NCBI GenBank assembly: GCA_900315145.1
Contig: OMYE01000013.1
Coordinates: 1 to 51,936 of the forward strand
From: an uncultured Pseudomonadota bacterium
GTDB taxonomy: Bacteria; Pseudomonadota; Gammaproteobacteria; Enterobacterales; Succinivibrionaceae
Direction: 5' to 3'
Length of the DNA: 51,936 nucleotides
A program made the position numbers and the translations under genes. Shown here in pieces: positions 1 to 8,042 of this stretch. Each line of letters opens with the position of its first letter. The stretch's first letter is position 1. The notes beneath the pieces are model-generated. The model was not told the DNA's origin, ran no database searches, and saw only the letters and a list, made by a program, of their open reading frames with translations.

Positions 1-135
1 AGTCAGAGCGCGGAACTCACGGAGTTTGATGAGACTCTGGTAAGGCACTGGATCAGAAAAATAACCGTGCATCCCGACCGGCTCACCATCGAGTTTAAGA
101 CCGGTGACATTGTGGAGACCAATGACCGAAAATAA
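1..135 (+). CDS. Serine site-specific recombinase, C-terminal fragment (gene continues left of window)
   Basis: Reading frame 1 is open from the window edge to a TAA at 133-135 and gives 44 residues, including FDETLVRHWIRKITVHPDRL followed by TIEFKTGD. This pattern (FDE, a V/I-x-K-I/V-T-V-H strand, then R-L-T-I-E-F-x-G) is typical of the extreme C-terminus of large serine recombinases of integrative elements, many from Firmicutes. The enzyme family cuts and rejoins DNA at attachment sites to integrate or excise an element; the catalytic N-terminal domain is outside the window. The fragment is visibly richer in G+C than the genes to its right, which fits recent transfer. A degenerate copy of the same 3' end lies near 2485-2588. 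Family call is by motif resemblance only. Confidence 0.6.
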   Translation, partial: SQSAELTEFDETLVRHWIRKITVHPDRLTIEFKTGDIVETNDRK

Positions 136-143
136 TTACCCTT

Positions 144-210
144 CTGCTAACCCTACCTATTCCATAAGGCTCGTCATCATGAAGGGCCTTTTCTTTTTTC
201 AGCTCTGCTT
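144..210 (+). repeat. Direct repeat, copy A (recombinase 3' flank)
   Basis: This segment, just after the recombinase stop, is repeated in the same orientation at 2521-2588 with roughly 85% identity by eye. Both copies start with CTGCTAACCC and end at CTGCTT, and both include an intrinsic terminator. The two copies bracket the yeiH-like/lysR pair. Confidence 0.75.
166..200 (+). terminator. Intrinsic terminator after the recombinase gene
   Basis: An AAGGC...GCCTT stem is followed directly by a T-rich tract (TTCTTTTTT). It lies 30 bp behind the recombinase stop and is conserved in repeat copy B. Confidence 0.6.
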
Positions 211-403
211 AACGCCTAGACCCTATCAAAAAAACAGTCCCTCTCCGCGAAGTTCGTATAAAAGGATAGATGAGCAGTCTTTACATGCCTCTATAACGGT
301 TGATTTCCCATGGTTATTTAAACAAACGAGAATTTGTGCGATTAACTTCAAACATAACGCACTGTTAATTATTCTCTACAAAGACCTTTACTTCTTCATC
401 ACA

Positions 404-1375
404 TCACCAAATTTCCATCACATGCTGTAATAGGAGACTAACCAGCGTTAAACCGATCCAGCAACATCCTCCAAGTATGATGGGCTTTCCTCCTGATTTT
501 ATAAGTTTAATCACATTACTGTTCAGCCCAATTGCCGCCATGGCCATAATGATAAAAAATTTGCTCAGTTCTTTAAGTGGATTAAACACATCAGAAGAGA
601 TACCTATGCTGAGGCAGAAGGTTGTAATGATAGAAGCAAGTACAAAAAACACTATGAACATTGGAAATGCTCTTCTGAAACTAAATCCACTGGTAGATGT
701 TCCTGGCCTTTTTGCTTCCCGCTCCCACTGATAAGCAAGAACCAGCGTAATTGGTATGATAGCCAGCGTTCTGGTCAGTTTCACTGTAACAGCCTTATCC
801 AAAGTCTGACTTCCCAGATTCCACATACTGTCCCATGTTGACGCAGCTGCAGTTACAGATGATGTATCATTAATTGCAGTTCCGGCAAATATTCCGAATG
901 CGTCGCCTGTCGTAATATCAAATCCGATTATTTTCCCTAATGATGGAAATAAAAGTGCTGCAAGTACATTAAAGAAAAAAATTACAGAAATCGCTTGCGC
1001 CACTTCATCGTCATCGGCATCTATAACCGGTGCGGTTGCCATTACTTTATGAAGGATCCATGCAATACCTAGCGAAGTTGAAATTGTACATATGATTATT
1101 GGAAGCGACTGTTTTCCTGTATCAAGGACAACCGAAAGGTTCATACCGAACCCAAGTAGCACAACAGCGGCCTGTAATATCATCTTTGACGTAAACCTAA
1201 TTCCGGCAGATGCTTTTCCTTTATCATTCCAAAATAATGTGATGATCATACCAATAATAATTGCAATTACCGCACCACCCATAACAGGGAATTTTTTCCC
1301 TAAAATCCAGGAAGGAACTGCTATAGCCAGGCAAACAAAAATCCCCAGATAATTCTTTTTAAAAAAAACCATCAT
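404..1375 (-). CDS. YeiH-family (putative sulfate exporter family) membrane protein with an internal deletion
   Basis: Polytopic membrane protein of 323 residues with about nine hydrophobic segments. Hallmarks of the YeiH family are present: a GGAVIAIIIGM stretch near residue 32, LLGFGMNLS near 73, FAGTAIND-TSSVTAA in the middle, VKLTRTLAIIPITLVLAY, and AMAAIGLNSNV near the end. Family members are usually 330-350 residues. The segment that normally lies between the fourth and fifth hydrophobic stretches (about 23 residues with a G-x-S-I-C-G-x-x-A signature) is missing: LHKVM joins directly to ATAPVIDADDDE with no frame disruption. Transport function is therefore doubtful. An AGAGG precedes two adjacent ATG codons (1375 and 1372). 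The divergent LysR gene, 118 bp away, is its likely regulator. The substrate is not established for the family. Confidence 0.75.
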   Translation of the reverse strand: MMVFFKKNYLGIFVCLAIAVPSWILGKKFPVMGGAVIAIIIGMIITLFWNDKGKASAGIRFTSKMILQAAVVLLGFGMNLSVVLDTGKQSLPIIICTISTSLGIAWILHKVMATAPVIDADDDEVAQAISVIFFFNVLAALLFPSLGKIIGFDITTGDAFGIFAGTAINDTSSVTAAASTWDSMWNLGSQTLDKAVTVKLTRTLAIIPITLVLAYQWEREAKRPGTSTSGFSFRRAFPMFIVFFVLASIITTFCLSIGISSDVFNPLKELSKFFIIMAMAAIGLNSNVIKLIKSGGKPIILGGCCWIGLTLVSLLLQHVMEIW

Positions 1376-1493
1376 TATACCTCTTTCCTTTTTCTTATTG
1401 TTTCAGGTCTAATTCTATGCCCTTCATTGAAAAAGTTAAAATTATATATTATTATCTAATCATAAATATTTCTTATCGTTATGGAGATTGGAA

Positions 1494-2375
1494 ATGCTAG
1501 ATTTTAGAATTGATACTTTTCTTTGTGTTTGTAAATACCTTAATTTTACCAAGGCTGCAAATGAGCTCAACATCACTCAGCCCGCTGTTTCACAGCACAT
1601 TCATTATCTCGAGAATGAATATGGAGTGAAACTGTTTTCTCAAGAAGGTAAAAAACTGTTGATAACTGACAGCGGAAAACTTCTTTATAAAAAAATGAAT
1701 CAGATTAAAAACGATGATATAAGACTCAAAGAAAGGCTTACCCAAAAAGACCATAGAATTAAAGAAATCTCTTTTGGCGTTACAATGACCATCGGCGAAT
1801 ATGTAATTGCAGCCCCCATCAGCGGTTACATTAAGAATCATCCCGATTTTGATATCAAGATTCTTTTCGGAAACACATCAGAGCTTCTCGGAAAGCTACA
1901 AGATGGTATTATAGATTTTGCGCTTATAGAAGGATATTATCCTGAAAACGACTATGAGACCTTGCTATTTAGTCGGGAAGAATTTGTCCCCGTTTGCTCA
2001 TCCAACCACTTTTTCGGCAAAAAGCCAAGGAAATTAAAAGATCTATTTTCTGAACGAATATTGATAAGAGAACCAGGGTCAGGAACACGTAATATTTTGG
2101 AAAGATCTTTAGCTTTGAACAATTACTCCACAAGCAACTTCATCCACTTTATACAGGTTGAAAACATGCATGCAATAATTAGTCTTGTAAAAAGGGATTG
2201 TGGTATAACCTTTTTATACAAAGCAGCCGTTACATCTGAGTTGAATTCAGGGGCTCTGAAGACATTATCACTTGATGATTTCAAAATAGAGCATGATTTC
2301 ACATTCATTTGGCCCAAAGATACTATTTTCACAGAAGAAATCCATAGTATTTGCGAAGAAATCCTTCAATACTGA
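1494..2375 (+). CDS. LysR-type transcriptional regulator
   Basis: A 293-residue LysR-family regulator. The N-terminal winged helix-turn-helix is clear: FTKAANELNITQPAVSQHI followed by LENEYGVKLF. A linker helix and a periplasmic-binding-protein-like effector domain follow (about residues 90-290), with the usual E-P-G-S-G-T-R motif at roughly 185-192. I chose the ATG at 1494 because GGAG lies 7 bases upstream; a TTG at 1488 would add two residues. It is divergent from the yeiH-like gene, the classic arrangement for a LysR regulator and its target, and the shared 118-bp gap should hold its operator. Both genes lie between recombinase-associated repeats, so the pair probably moved together. The effector is unknown. 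Confidence 0.88.
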   Translation: MLDFRIDTFLCVCKYLNFTKAANELNITQPAVSQHIHYLENEYGVKLFSQEGKKLLITDSGKLLYKKMNQIKNDDIRLKERLTQKDHRIKEISFGVTMTIGEYVIAAPISGYIKNHPDFDIKILFGNTSELLGKLQDGIIDFALIEGYYPENDYETLLFSREEFVPVCSSNHFFGKKPRKLKDLFSERILIREPGSGTRNILERSLALNNYSTSNFIHFIQVENMHAIISLVKRDCGITFLYKAAVTSELNSGALKTLSLDDFKIEHDFTFIWPKDTIFTEEIHSICEEILQY

Positions 2376-2520
2376 TTATTTATCTAATGCTGATGCAAAA
2401 AGCCTTTTCTTAGAAGTAATAAAATTTGAAATCCAGGAATAATCCTGTCTTCTATAAAATCTCCAACAGGTTCCATTATTTAACAACCGGTGACTTGACC
2501 ATCAAGTCTTTCACCTCCGG

Positions 2521-2588
2521 CTGCTAACCCGACCTATTCCGCAAGGCTCGTCTTCATGATGAGCCTATTCTTTTTTTCTGATCTGCTT
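2521..2588 (+). repeat. Direct repeat, copy B
   Basis: Same-orientation copy of 144-210 with about ten substitutions and a one-base length difference. It is preceded by a remnant of the recombinase C-terminal coding sequence. Confidence 0.75.
2543..2577 (+). terminator. Intrinsic terminator in repeat copy B
   Basis: AGGCTC...GAGCCT stem followed by ATTCTTTTTTT. It is the counterpart of the terminator at 166-200 and could also end lysR transcription. Confidence 0.6.
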
Positions 2589-2900
2589 CCCCTAAATCTT
2601 ATCACAAAGACTCTGACAGCTCTCCTATTCCGCTCAAAAAATCAGCCGATTTGACATATCTACCGAAGTCACAACCCCAAAGTTGTGTTGGGAACACGTC
2701 ATAATTACCACAGCCTTAAGCGTGTTAACCTCGAGTGTTCGGATTGCACATCAGTAAATTTTGATTACATTTTAGCCAAAAGTGTCTCTGTTGATATGTT
2801 CCCCTATACGTGTATGTTGTAACGGGATACAGACATAAGGTCATTTACACACCCTGCAAATTCCTCGCAAAGCCTTATAAATCAAGGGTTTACAAGGATG

Positions 2901-4318
2901 TTACTTTCGAGACATGAGCACTACCGTCTCGACGTGACTTGTCTTTGGAAACATATCAAATATGCACCACTTTTCAACCGAATATCCCTTATTCACCGCA
3001 ACAGAGATGTCTCTGACCAGGGTCAGAGGACCGAATATCCCTTATTCACCGCAACAGAGATGTCTCTGACCAGGGTCAGAGGATTGCATGAGACATAAAC
3101 TATTGTTTCCGGCTTACGTTTAACCAGATAATTCATGACCTTTTCAGCTCCTGCTCTGCCCGGATCAAGTAAAACCTTGTTAAAGGTACTTTTAGCCCAC
3201 AGTGTCTTTTCAAAATCATCAGTTAAATCATGTACATAGAAATCAGCATTATCTATACTGTTGTATTCAGCATTTAACTGTGCCTCTTTAACCATATTCC
3301 ACACACCTTCTATACCGTATACATGATTGCATCTTTTAGCTAAAGGCAGTGTGAAATTTCCTAATCCGCAGAACAAATCAAGTATCTTATCTTCACTGTT
3401 TAGATTAAGGTATGACTGAACCTTATCAATCATCAGAGAATTGATTTCTGCATTGATCTGTATGAAATCACCCGGAACAAAGTAAATTTTACAGCCCTCA
3501 ATCTGATAGAATAGTCCTTTCTCCCCTTCTAAAATATCAGGATTAAGCAACTGTAGCTCTTCCCTGTCTTCAAGATCCTCCTTTCCCTTGACATGCCTTG
3601 TCTGAACATAAACGGCAATTCTCTTATCATTACCGAATTCAGTCAGCATCACAATATCTGCATGGGAGAGATCGGCAATACACCTGAACATTACCGCTAC
3701 AATATTATCGGCTTTAACCAGTTCTACATGTCCAATAAGCTTATAATTTGAAATCTTCTGCAACAGTTCTCTTAAATCCGGAATCAATGCTGAAAGTTCA
3801 GGCTGTAATACACAGCATTCATTAATTTCAGACAAAGCTTTACCATTCTCTTCCCTGAAACCTAAATGAATTTCCTTCTTATCACCTGTCACTGATAATC
3901 TGGCTATTCGGCGATAATGATATTCCTCTCCTGATACCACTGATTCAGGCTCGGCAGGTGCCTGATCAAGGAATTTTTTCATCAGACGCATAACACCTCT
4001 GGCTTTAAACTCCTTCTCATGTTCAACAGACATATGCTGCAGCGAGCACCCTCCGCAGTTATGATTAGGGCATTTAGGAGAAATACGGATATCACTTCTT
4101 TTCTTCACACTTATAAGTTCAGCTTCACCGGTACCGTTCTTCTTAACGGAAACTGTACGTACAACTACTTCTTCACCGGAAAGCGCCCCCGGTACAAACC
4201 AGGTAATTCCTTTATCATCCCTGGCTACACCTCTTCCCGTAATATCAACATCAACAATATTTAAAGCGAAATGTTTAGGGGAAATTTCTTTTTTTTGGGG
4301 TTTAAAAAACTTAACCAT
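2901..4318 (-). pseudogene. rlmD: 23S rRNA (uracil-5-)-methyltransferase RlmD, frameshifted by a 53-bp tandem duplication
   Basis: RlmD methylates U1939 of 23S rRNA using S-adenosylmethionine. A TRAM domain (about residues 15-75), an iron-sulfur cysteine set (CPNHNCGGC near residue 83-91) and the methyltransferase core follow in order: DLFCGLGNFTLPLA, LLDPGRAGA and the nucleophile motif YVSCNP. The ATG-start frame ends prematurely at 3023 after GYSVL, giving 431 residues. The missing end is intact in another frame down to a TAA at 2901: YSVEKWCIFDMFP, then KTSHVETVVLMSRK. Removing one 53-bp repeat unit from 2901-4318 leaves exactly 455 codons (454 residues), restoring a full-length gene. The lost tail contains the HVE glutamate, equivalent to the catalytic general base of the family, so the product is probably inactive unless the duplication is lost. 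Position beside divergent barA matches E. coli. Confidence 0.85.
2977..3083. repeat. 53-bp perfect tandem duplication inside rlmD
   Basis: Two head-to-tail copies with a period of 53 bp (2977-3029 and 3030-3082, plus one matching base). They are identical throughout. As 53 is not a multiple of three, the duplication shifts the reading frame of rlmD. Confidence 0.95.
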
Positions 4319-4636
4319 GGAAAACTCTTATCTCTCATCAACAATCATCTATGATATCCGCTACCATAGAACACATAATACTGAAAACAAAAAAACGGAT
4401 ATCTTCCCAATAAGAATGGCAGGTATCACGTCAATATAGTGAACTGAAATTAAAATTGCTAAAATAAAGACTGCTATAATGTAAAATACTTTACATATGC
4501 ATAGAGCCTGAAATAACAAACTGCATAAAAATAAAGATTTTATTAGAACGGAAAAACAATTTTAAACTGCAATTTTTCAGATAAATATTTGTTGTATTAT
4601 ATACTTTTTCGGTTCTTTTATCATTAAGAGGACATC
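4319..4636. other. Divergent intergenic region rlmD/barA
   Basis: Very AT-rich, 318 bp, no gene seen. It must hold the promoters for rlmD and barA; TATTAT and TATACT boxes lie about 30-40 bp before barA, but I could not pair them with a good -35 element. The barA ATG is preceded by AAGAGGA with good spacing. Confidence 0.4.
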
Positions 4637-7600
4637 ATGAATCGACACGGTCTGCGTACCAGAATTCTTATATATTCAGTATTACCTTTACTGTTAATCG
4701 GACTGGCAACTATCAGTTATTTTCTGATTAACAACTACACAAGGCTGAATAATAATATTATCAACCATGGTAAAATGATTCTTTCGCCGCTGGCAACAAG
4801 TCTCAGTTATGCCATGTCTCAGAAAGATGAAACTCTGGCTCAGGGATTAATCAATGAATTCCACCGTCTGAATTCACGCGATATCATCGCCATTTCCGTT
4901 TTTGACAGTGACAACAATATACTGGTTACCTCCAGTGTTGCCTTTGAAATTAATAAATTCCGTTTAGACCCGCTGAAAAATGAGTATATATACGAGGCTG
5001 AAAGTGTTCAGTTCACTGATAACGGCATAATCATGCGCATGCCTATATATTCATATAATGAAGCCCAGATGCTCAAACTGTATCTTGATAAAGATACAGT
5101 TCAGTATTCAGATGATAGTACACCTCAGCCGGCATACACCAACAGTAAAATAAATTATCCGCGTCATGTAGCAGGATATGTCTGCATCTACCTTAATACA
5201 CAGCAGACAGTACTGGATATGTATTCAAGTATAGCCATAGCCCTTATCATTCTGGGACTCGGTGTTCTGTTCAGTCTGCTGTTCGGCATTAATCTCAACC
5301 ATATTATCGTTGACCCAATAAACAGACTCAGTACAACAATATATGAAATTCGCGAAGGTAATGTTAATACCAAGGTAAACGGCATTATGCACGGTGAACT
5401 GGAAAGACTGAGAAACTATATCAATTCCATGGCCGACAGTATGTCTGAATACCATAATCAGATGCAGTACAGTATAGACGAGGCCACAAACGATCTGCGC
5501 AAAACACTTAACCTTCTTGATGAACAGAATAAAGAACTTGATTCCGCTCTTTATCAGGCCAATGAAGCCTCCAAAATCAAATCAGAATTCCTGGCAAATA
5601 TGTCCCACGAACTGAGAACCCCGTTAAACGGCATTATCGGTTTCGCCCAGCAGCTCTATAAGACACCATTAAAAACGAACCAGACAGATTATCTGCAAAC
5701 AATAGAAAGAAGTGCCAAGAATCTTCTGAGTATTGTTAATAACATTCTTGACTTCTCCAAACTGGAAGCAGGTAAGCTGTCTTTCGAGGAAATACCTTTT
5801 TCTTTAAGAAAAGCATGCTATGAGACTGTTAATCTCCTCACTCCTACCGTTTATCAAAAAGGTATTGAATTAACCGTTAATATCGATCCTGATGTCCACG
5901 ATTACGTTATCGGTGACCCTATACGTGTCGGCCAGATTCTGACAAACCTTCTCGGTAATGCCATTAAATTTACAAAAAACGGTAACGTAGCACTGAAAAT
6001 CAGCCGAGCCGAACTTCAGGGAATTCCTTTCTCAAAAATCAATCTGGCTGTATCAGTACAGGATACAGGTATCGGTATTGAACCTGACAAACAGAATGTA
6101 CTGTTCAAGCCTTTCACCCAGGCTGATTCCTCCATATCCCGCCGTTACGGCGGTACCGGTCTCGGACTTATTATTACCAGCCATCTTATTGAACAGATGG
6201 GCGGTAAAATTACCCTTCACTCAGAACCTGGTCAGGGTACCACATTTACCTTCAATATTATTCTTAACAAGGGTATTTCTCCGGTCATAAACATTAAGAG
6301 TCCTGAAGAAAAAGCCCTGGCTCACAACAAAGTGGTGGTTATTGAAAACAACACCTGGGTACGAGACTCCATCAAGAGTCTGTTATCCGAGCTGAACATG
6401 GATGTTATCACCATTTCTACAACCGGGGCCATCAATGCTCTAGCTTCAGCTGATAATCCTAAATACATAATCATCGGTCAGCCAAGTAATTTTGAATTCA
6501 ACAGACTGCTTACCATATTTAACTCTATCAACCTTAATCAGGTTACTAAAGTTATTATTGCTGTGAATACCATGGACGAAAAGGTTCACCGTGAACTGCT
6601 GAATTTATCACCTAAGGTTGCCGTCCTTGTAAAACCGCTGACCACGGCTAAAATTGTGGAAGCCATGACTAGGACATCTGAATCAACCGGGACTAAACAG
6701 GACGATAATACTGCCGACAAGAAAACCCCCGATACTAACACAAATTCAGGTAGCACACCTGCTTTAGAAGACAGAAACACCGGCCATGAAACTTCAGACA
6801 GAAAGGATAATGCTCCTGAAGTCGGAAATCTGATTCCGGCATCCATTCTTGCCGTCGATGACAATCCAATAAATCTGTCTTTAATCAAAGCGCTGCTTAA
6901 AGACATCGTTACCGATGTCTATACCGCCATTGACGGCAATGACGCTATCGAAAAATGTATGCATACGGAATTTGATTTAATTTTCATGGATATTCAGATG
7001 CCTATCATGGATGGCGTAACAACCATGAAAAATATAAAAAAGACGCCTACCAATAAAGATACACCGGTTGTTGCCGTTACCGCTCTCGTGGTTAAGGAAG
7101 AACAGGAAAGATTTATTCGTGAAGGTATGGCTGACTATATGGCTAAACCGCTGGATGAGAAAATTTTACTGGACATGATCCATAAATACTGCGGTTCTAA
7201 GGCCGTATCCTTACAGATTACCTCCGCGAGTCAGACTGGAGGAGATAACACCGGGACGGAAAAAATCAATTCCGTTCAGGAGGACAATAAAAAAACTACA
7301 GATGATAAGAAAAAGAAGCACAAAAGAATAAAAGTCATCGATAGCCGAAAAAATGACGATAATTCCCGGAAAACAGATGCTTCAGGTAAGTCTGAACAAA
7401 ATGCACCAAAGACAGCCCAAAATAATACAACCAGAAATACGGCACAGTCAGGTTCTCTGAAATCGACTGCTTCATCCGTAGACAGCAGAACCGGTACCGA
7501 CACTGCCGGGTCATCCGTAAAAAAGTCTGCCCCGGAAGGTGTGAAATCAATCAGTAACAGCGCTCAATCTGGCAGTCAGAATAGCAACGTCCTGTGGACT

Positions 7601-7942
7601 GTCGATGACGCACTTAAAATGGCCGCCGGCAAGCAGCCTCTTGCTGTAGAAATGCTTGAAGGCCTTTATGCCAGCATTCCTGAGTTTGAAAAGAATTATC
7701 AGAAGCTTAAGGACAAGAATACACCTGATTTAGCCAGAGTTATTCACAAGTTTGCCGGTAGCGCCGTGTACTGCGGCATGCCGAAGGTTAAAGCCCTGTG
7801 CAATACTATTGAATCCATGCTGAAGGAGGGAACTGATGTCAGTGATATTGAACCGGAGATGCTAGAGCTCGAGGATATGTTAAATATTATCAAAGCCAAT
7901 AAAAACAACTGGCTTAATTCTCTGAAGAGCCAAAAGAAATAA
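4637..7942 (+). CDS. barA: Hybrid sensor histidine kinase BarA (Gac/Csr pathway)
   Basis: Inner-membrane tripartite sensor kinase of 1101 residues; in relatives it phosphorylates the response regulator UvrY/GacA and so controls the CsrA-sequestering RNAs. The N-terminus starts like E. coli BarA with a first membrane segment at about 10-31, a periplasmic sensor of roughly 165 residues and a second segment near 197-220. HAMP, dimerisation and ATPase domains follow: phospho-acceptor His324 in SHELRTPLNG, N-box near 437, DTGIGI near 476 and GGTGLGL near 505. A degenerate receiver-like region (about 565-675) precedes the true receiver with Asp785 in MDIQMP, and the HPt domain has His1037 in IHKFAGSA. 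It is about 180 residues longer than the E. coli protein because of two Ser/Thr/Asn/Lys-rich linkers (about 680-735 and 850-985). It ends close to convergent recO. Confidence 0.95.
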   Translation: MNRHGLRTRILIYSVLPLLLIGLATISYFLINNYTRLNNNIINHGKMILSPLATSLSYAMSQKDETLAQGLINEFHRLNSRDIIAISVFDSDNNILVTSSVAFEINKFRLDPLKNEYIYEAESVQFTDNGIIMRMPIYSYNEAQMLKLYLDKDTVQYSDDSTPQPAYTNSKINYPRHVAGYVCIYLNTQQTVLDMYSSIAIALIILGLGVLFSLLFGINLNHIIVDPINRLSTTIYEIREGNVNTKVNGIMHGELERLRNYINSMADSMSEYHNQMQYSIDEATNDLRKTLNLLDEQNKELDSALYQANEASKIKSEFLANMSHELRTPLNGIIGFAQQLYKTPLKTNQTDYLQTIERSAKNLLSIVNNILDFSKLEAGKLSFEEIPFSLRKACYETVNLLTPTVYQKGIELTVNIDPDVHDYVIGDPIRVGQILTNLLGNAIKFTKNGNVALKISRAELQGIPFSKINLAVSVQDTGIGIEPDKQNVLFKPFTQADSSISRRYGGTGLGLIITSHLIEQMGGKITLHSEPGQGTTFTFNIILNKGISPVINIKSPEEKALAHNKVVVIENNTWVRDSIKSLLSELNMDVITISTTGAINALASADNPKYIIIGQPSNFEFNRLLTIFNSINLNQVTKVIIAVNTMDEKVHRELLNLSPKVAVLVKPLTTAKIVEAMTRTSESTGTKQDDNTADKKTPDTNTNSGSTPALEDRNTGHETSDRKDNAPEVGNLIPASILAVDDNPINLSLIKALLKDIVTDVYTAIDGNDAIEKCMHTEFDLIFMDIQMPIMDGVTTMKNIKKTPTNKDTPVVAVTALVVKEEQERFIREGMADYMAKPLDEKILLDMIHKYCGSKAVSLQITSASQTGGDNTGTEKINSVQEDNKKTTDDKKKKHKRIKVIDSRKNDDNSRKTDASGKSEQNAPKTAQNNTTRNTAQSGSLKSTASSVDSRTGTDTAGSSVKKSAPEGVKSISNSAQSGSQNSNVLWTVDDALKMAAGKQPLAVEMLEGLYASIPEFEKNYQKLKDKNTPDLARVIHKFAGSAVYCGMPKVKALCNTIESMLKEGTDVSDIEPEMLELEDMLNIIKANKNNWLNSLKSQKK

Positions 7943-7980
7943 AAAAGACGGCGGATTATCATTAAATATGATAATCCGCC
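7941..7980 (-). terminator. Strong hairpin terminator between barA and recO
   Basis: A perfect 13-bp stem, GGCGGATTATCAT against its complement, with a 5-base loop (stem 7950-7980). On the minus strand it is followed by GTCTTTTTTATTT, so it ends the recO operon; the plus-strand side has no immediate T run but may still stop barA transcripts. Confidence 0.85.
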
Positions 7981-8042
7981 ATGTAATTGAGTAATTATTT
8001 TTATAGCAGAACCGGAAGCATTATCCGGATCTCATCCGTTAT

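Larger units (their letters stand above)
2376..2900. other. Gene-free stretch with recombinase remnant, next to the rlmD 3' end
   Basis: No convincing gene. Positions 2485-2526 can be read on the plus strand as ...TGDLTIKSFTSGC-stop, which lines up with the LTIEFKTGD ending of the recombinase at 1-135, so a degenerate recombinase 3' end lies here, followed by repeat copy B and a terminator. A short inverted repeat, CACAAC...GTTGTG, lies near 2670-2690. Between about 2590 and 2900 I see only AT-rich sequence; it may hold an element boundary. Confidence 0.5.

Noticed and set aside
104-430. 108-codon plus-strand frame overlapping the recombinase end and the yeiH-like gene
   Set aside because: It crosses a terminator and overlaps supported genes; it has no start signal or family resemblance.
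2977-3083. CRISPR-like repeat
   Set aside because: Only two copies, directly adjacent with no spacer, and inside a coding sequence: a simple tandem duplication.
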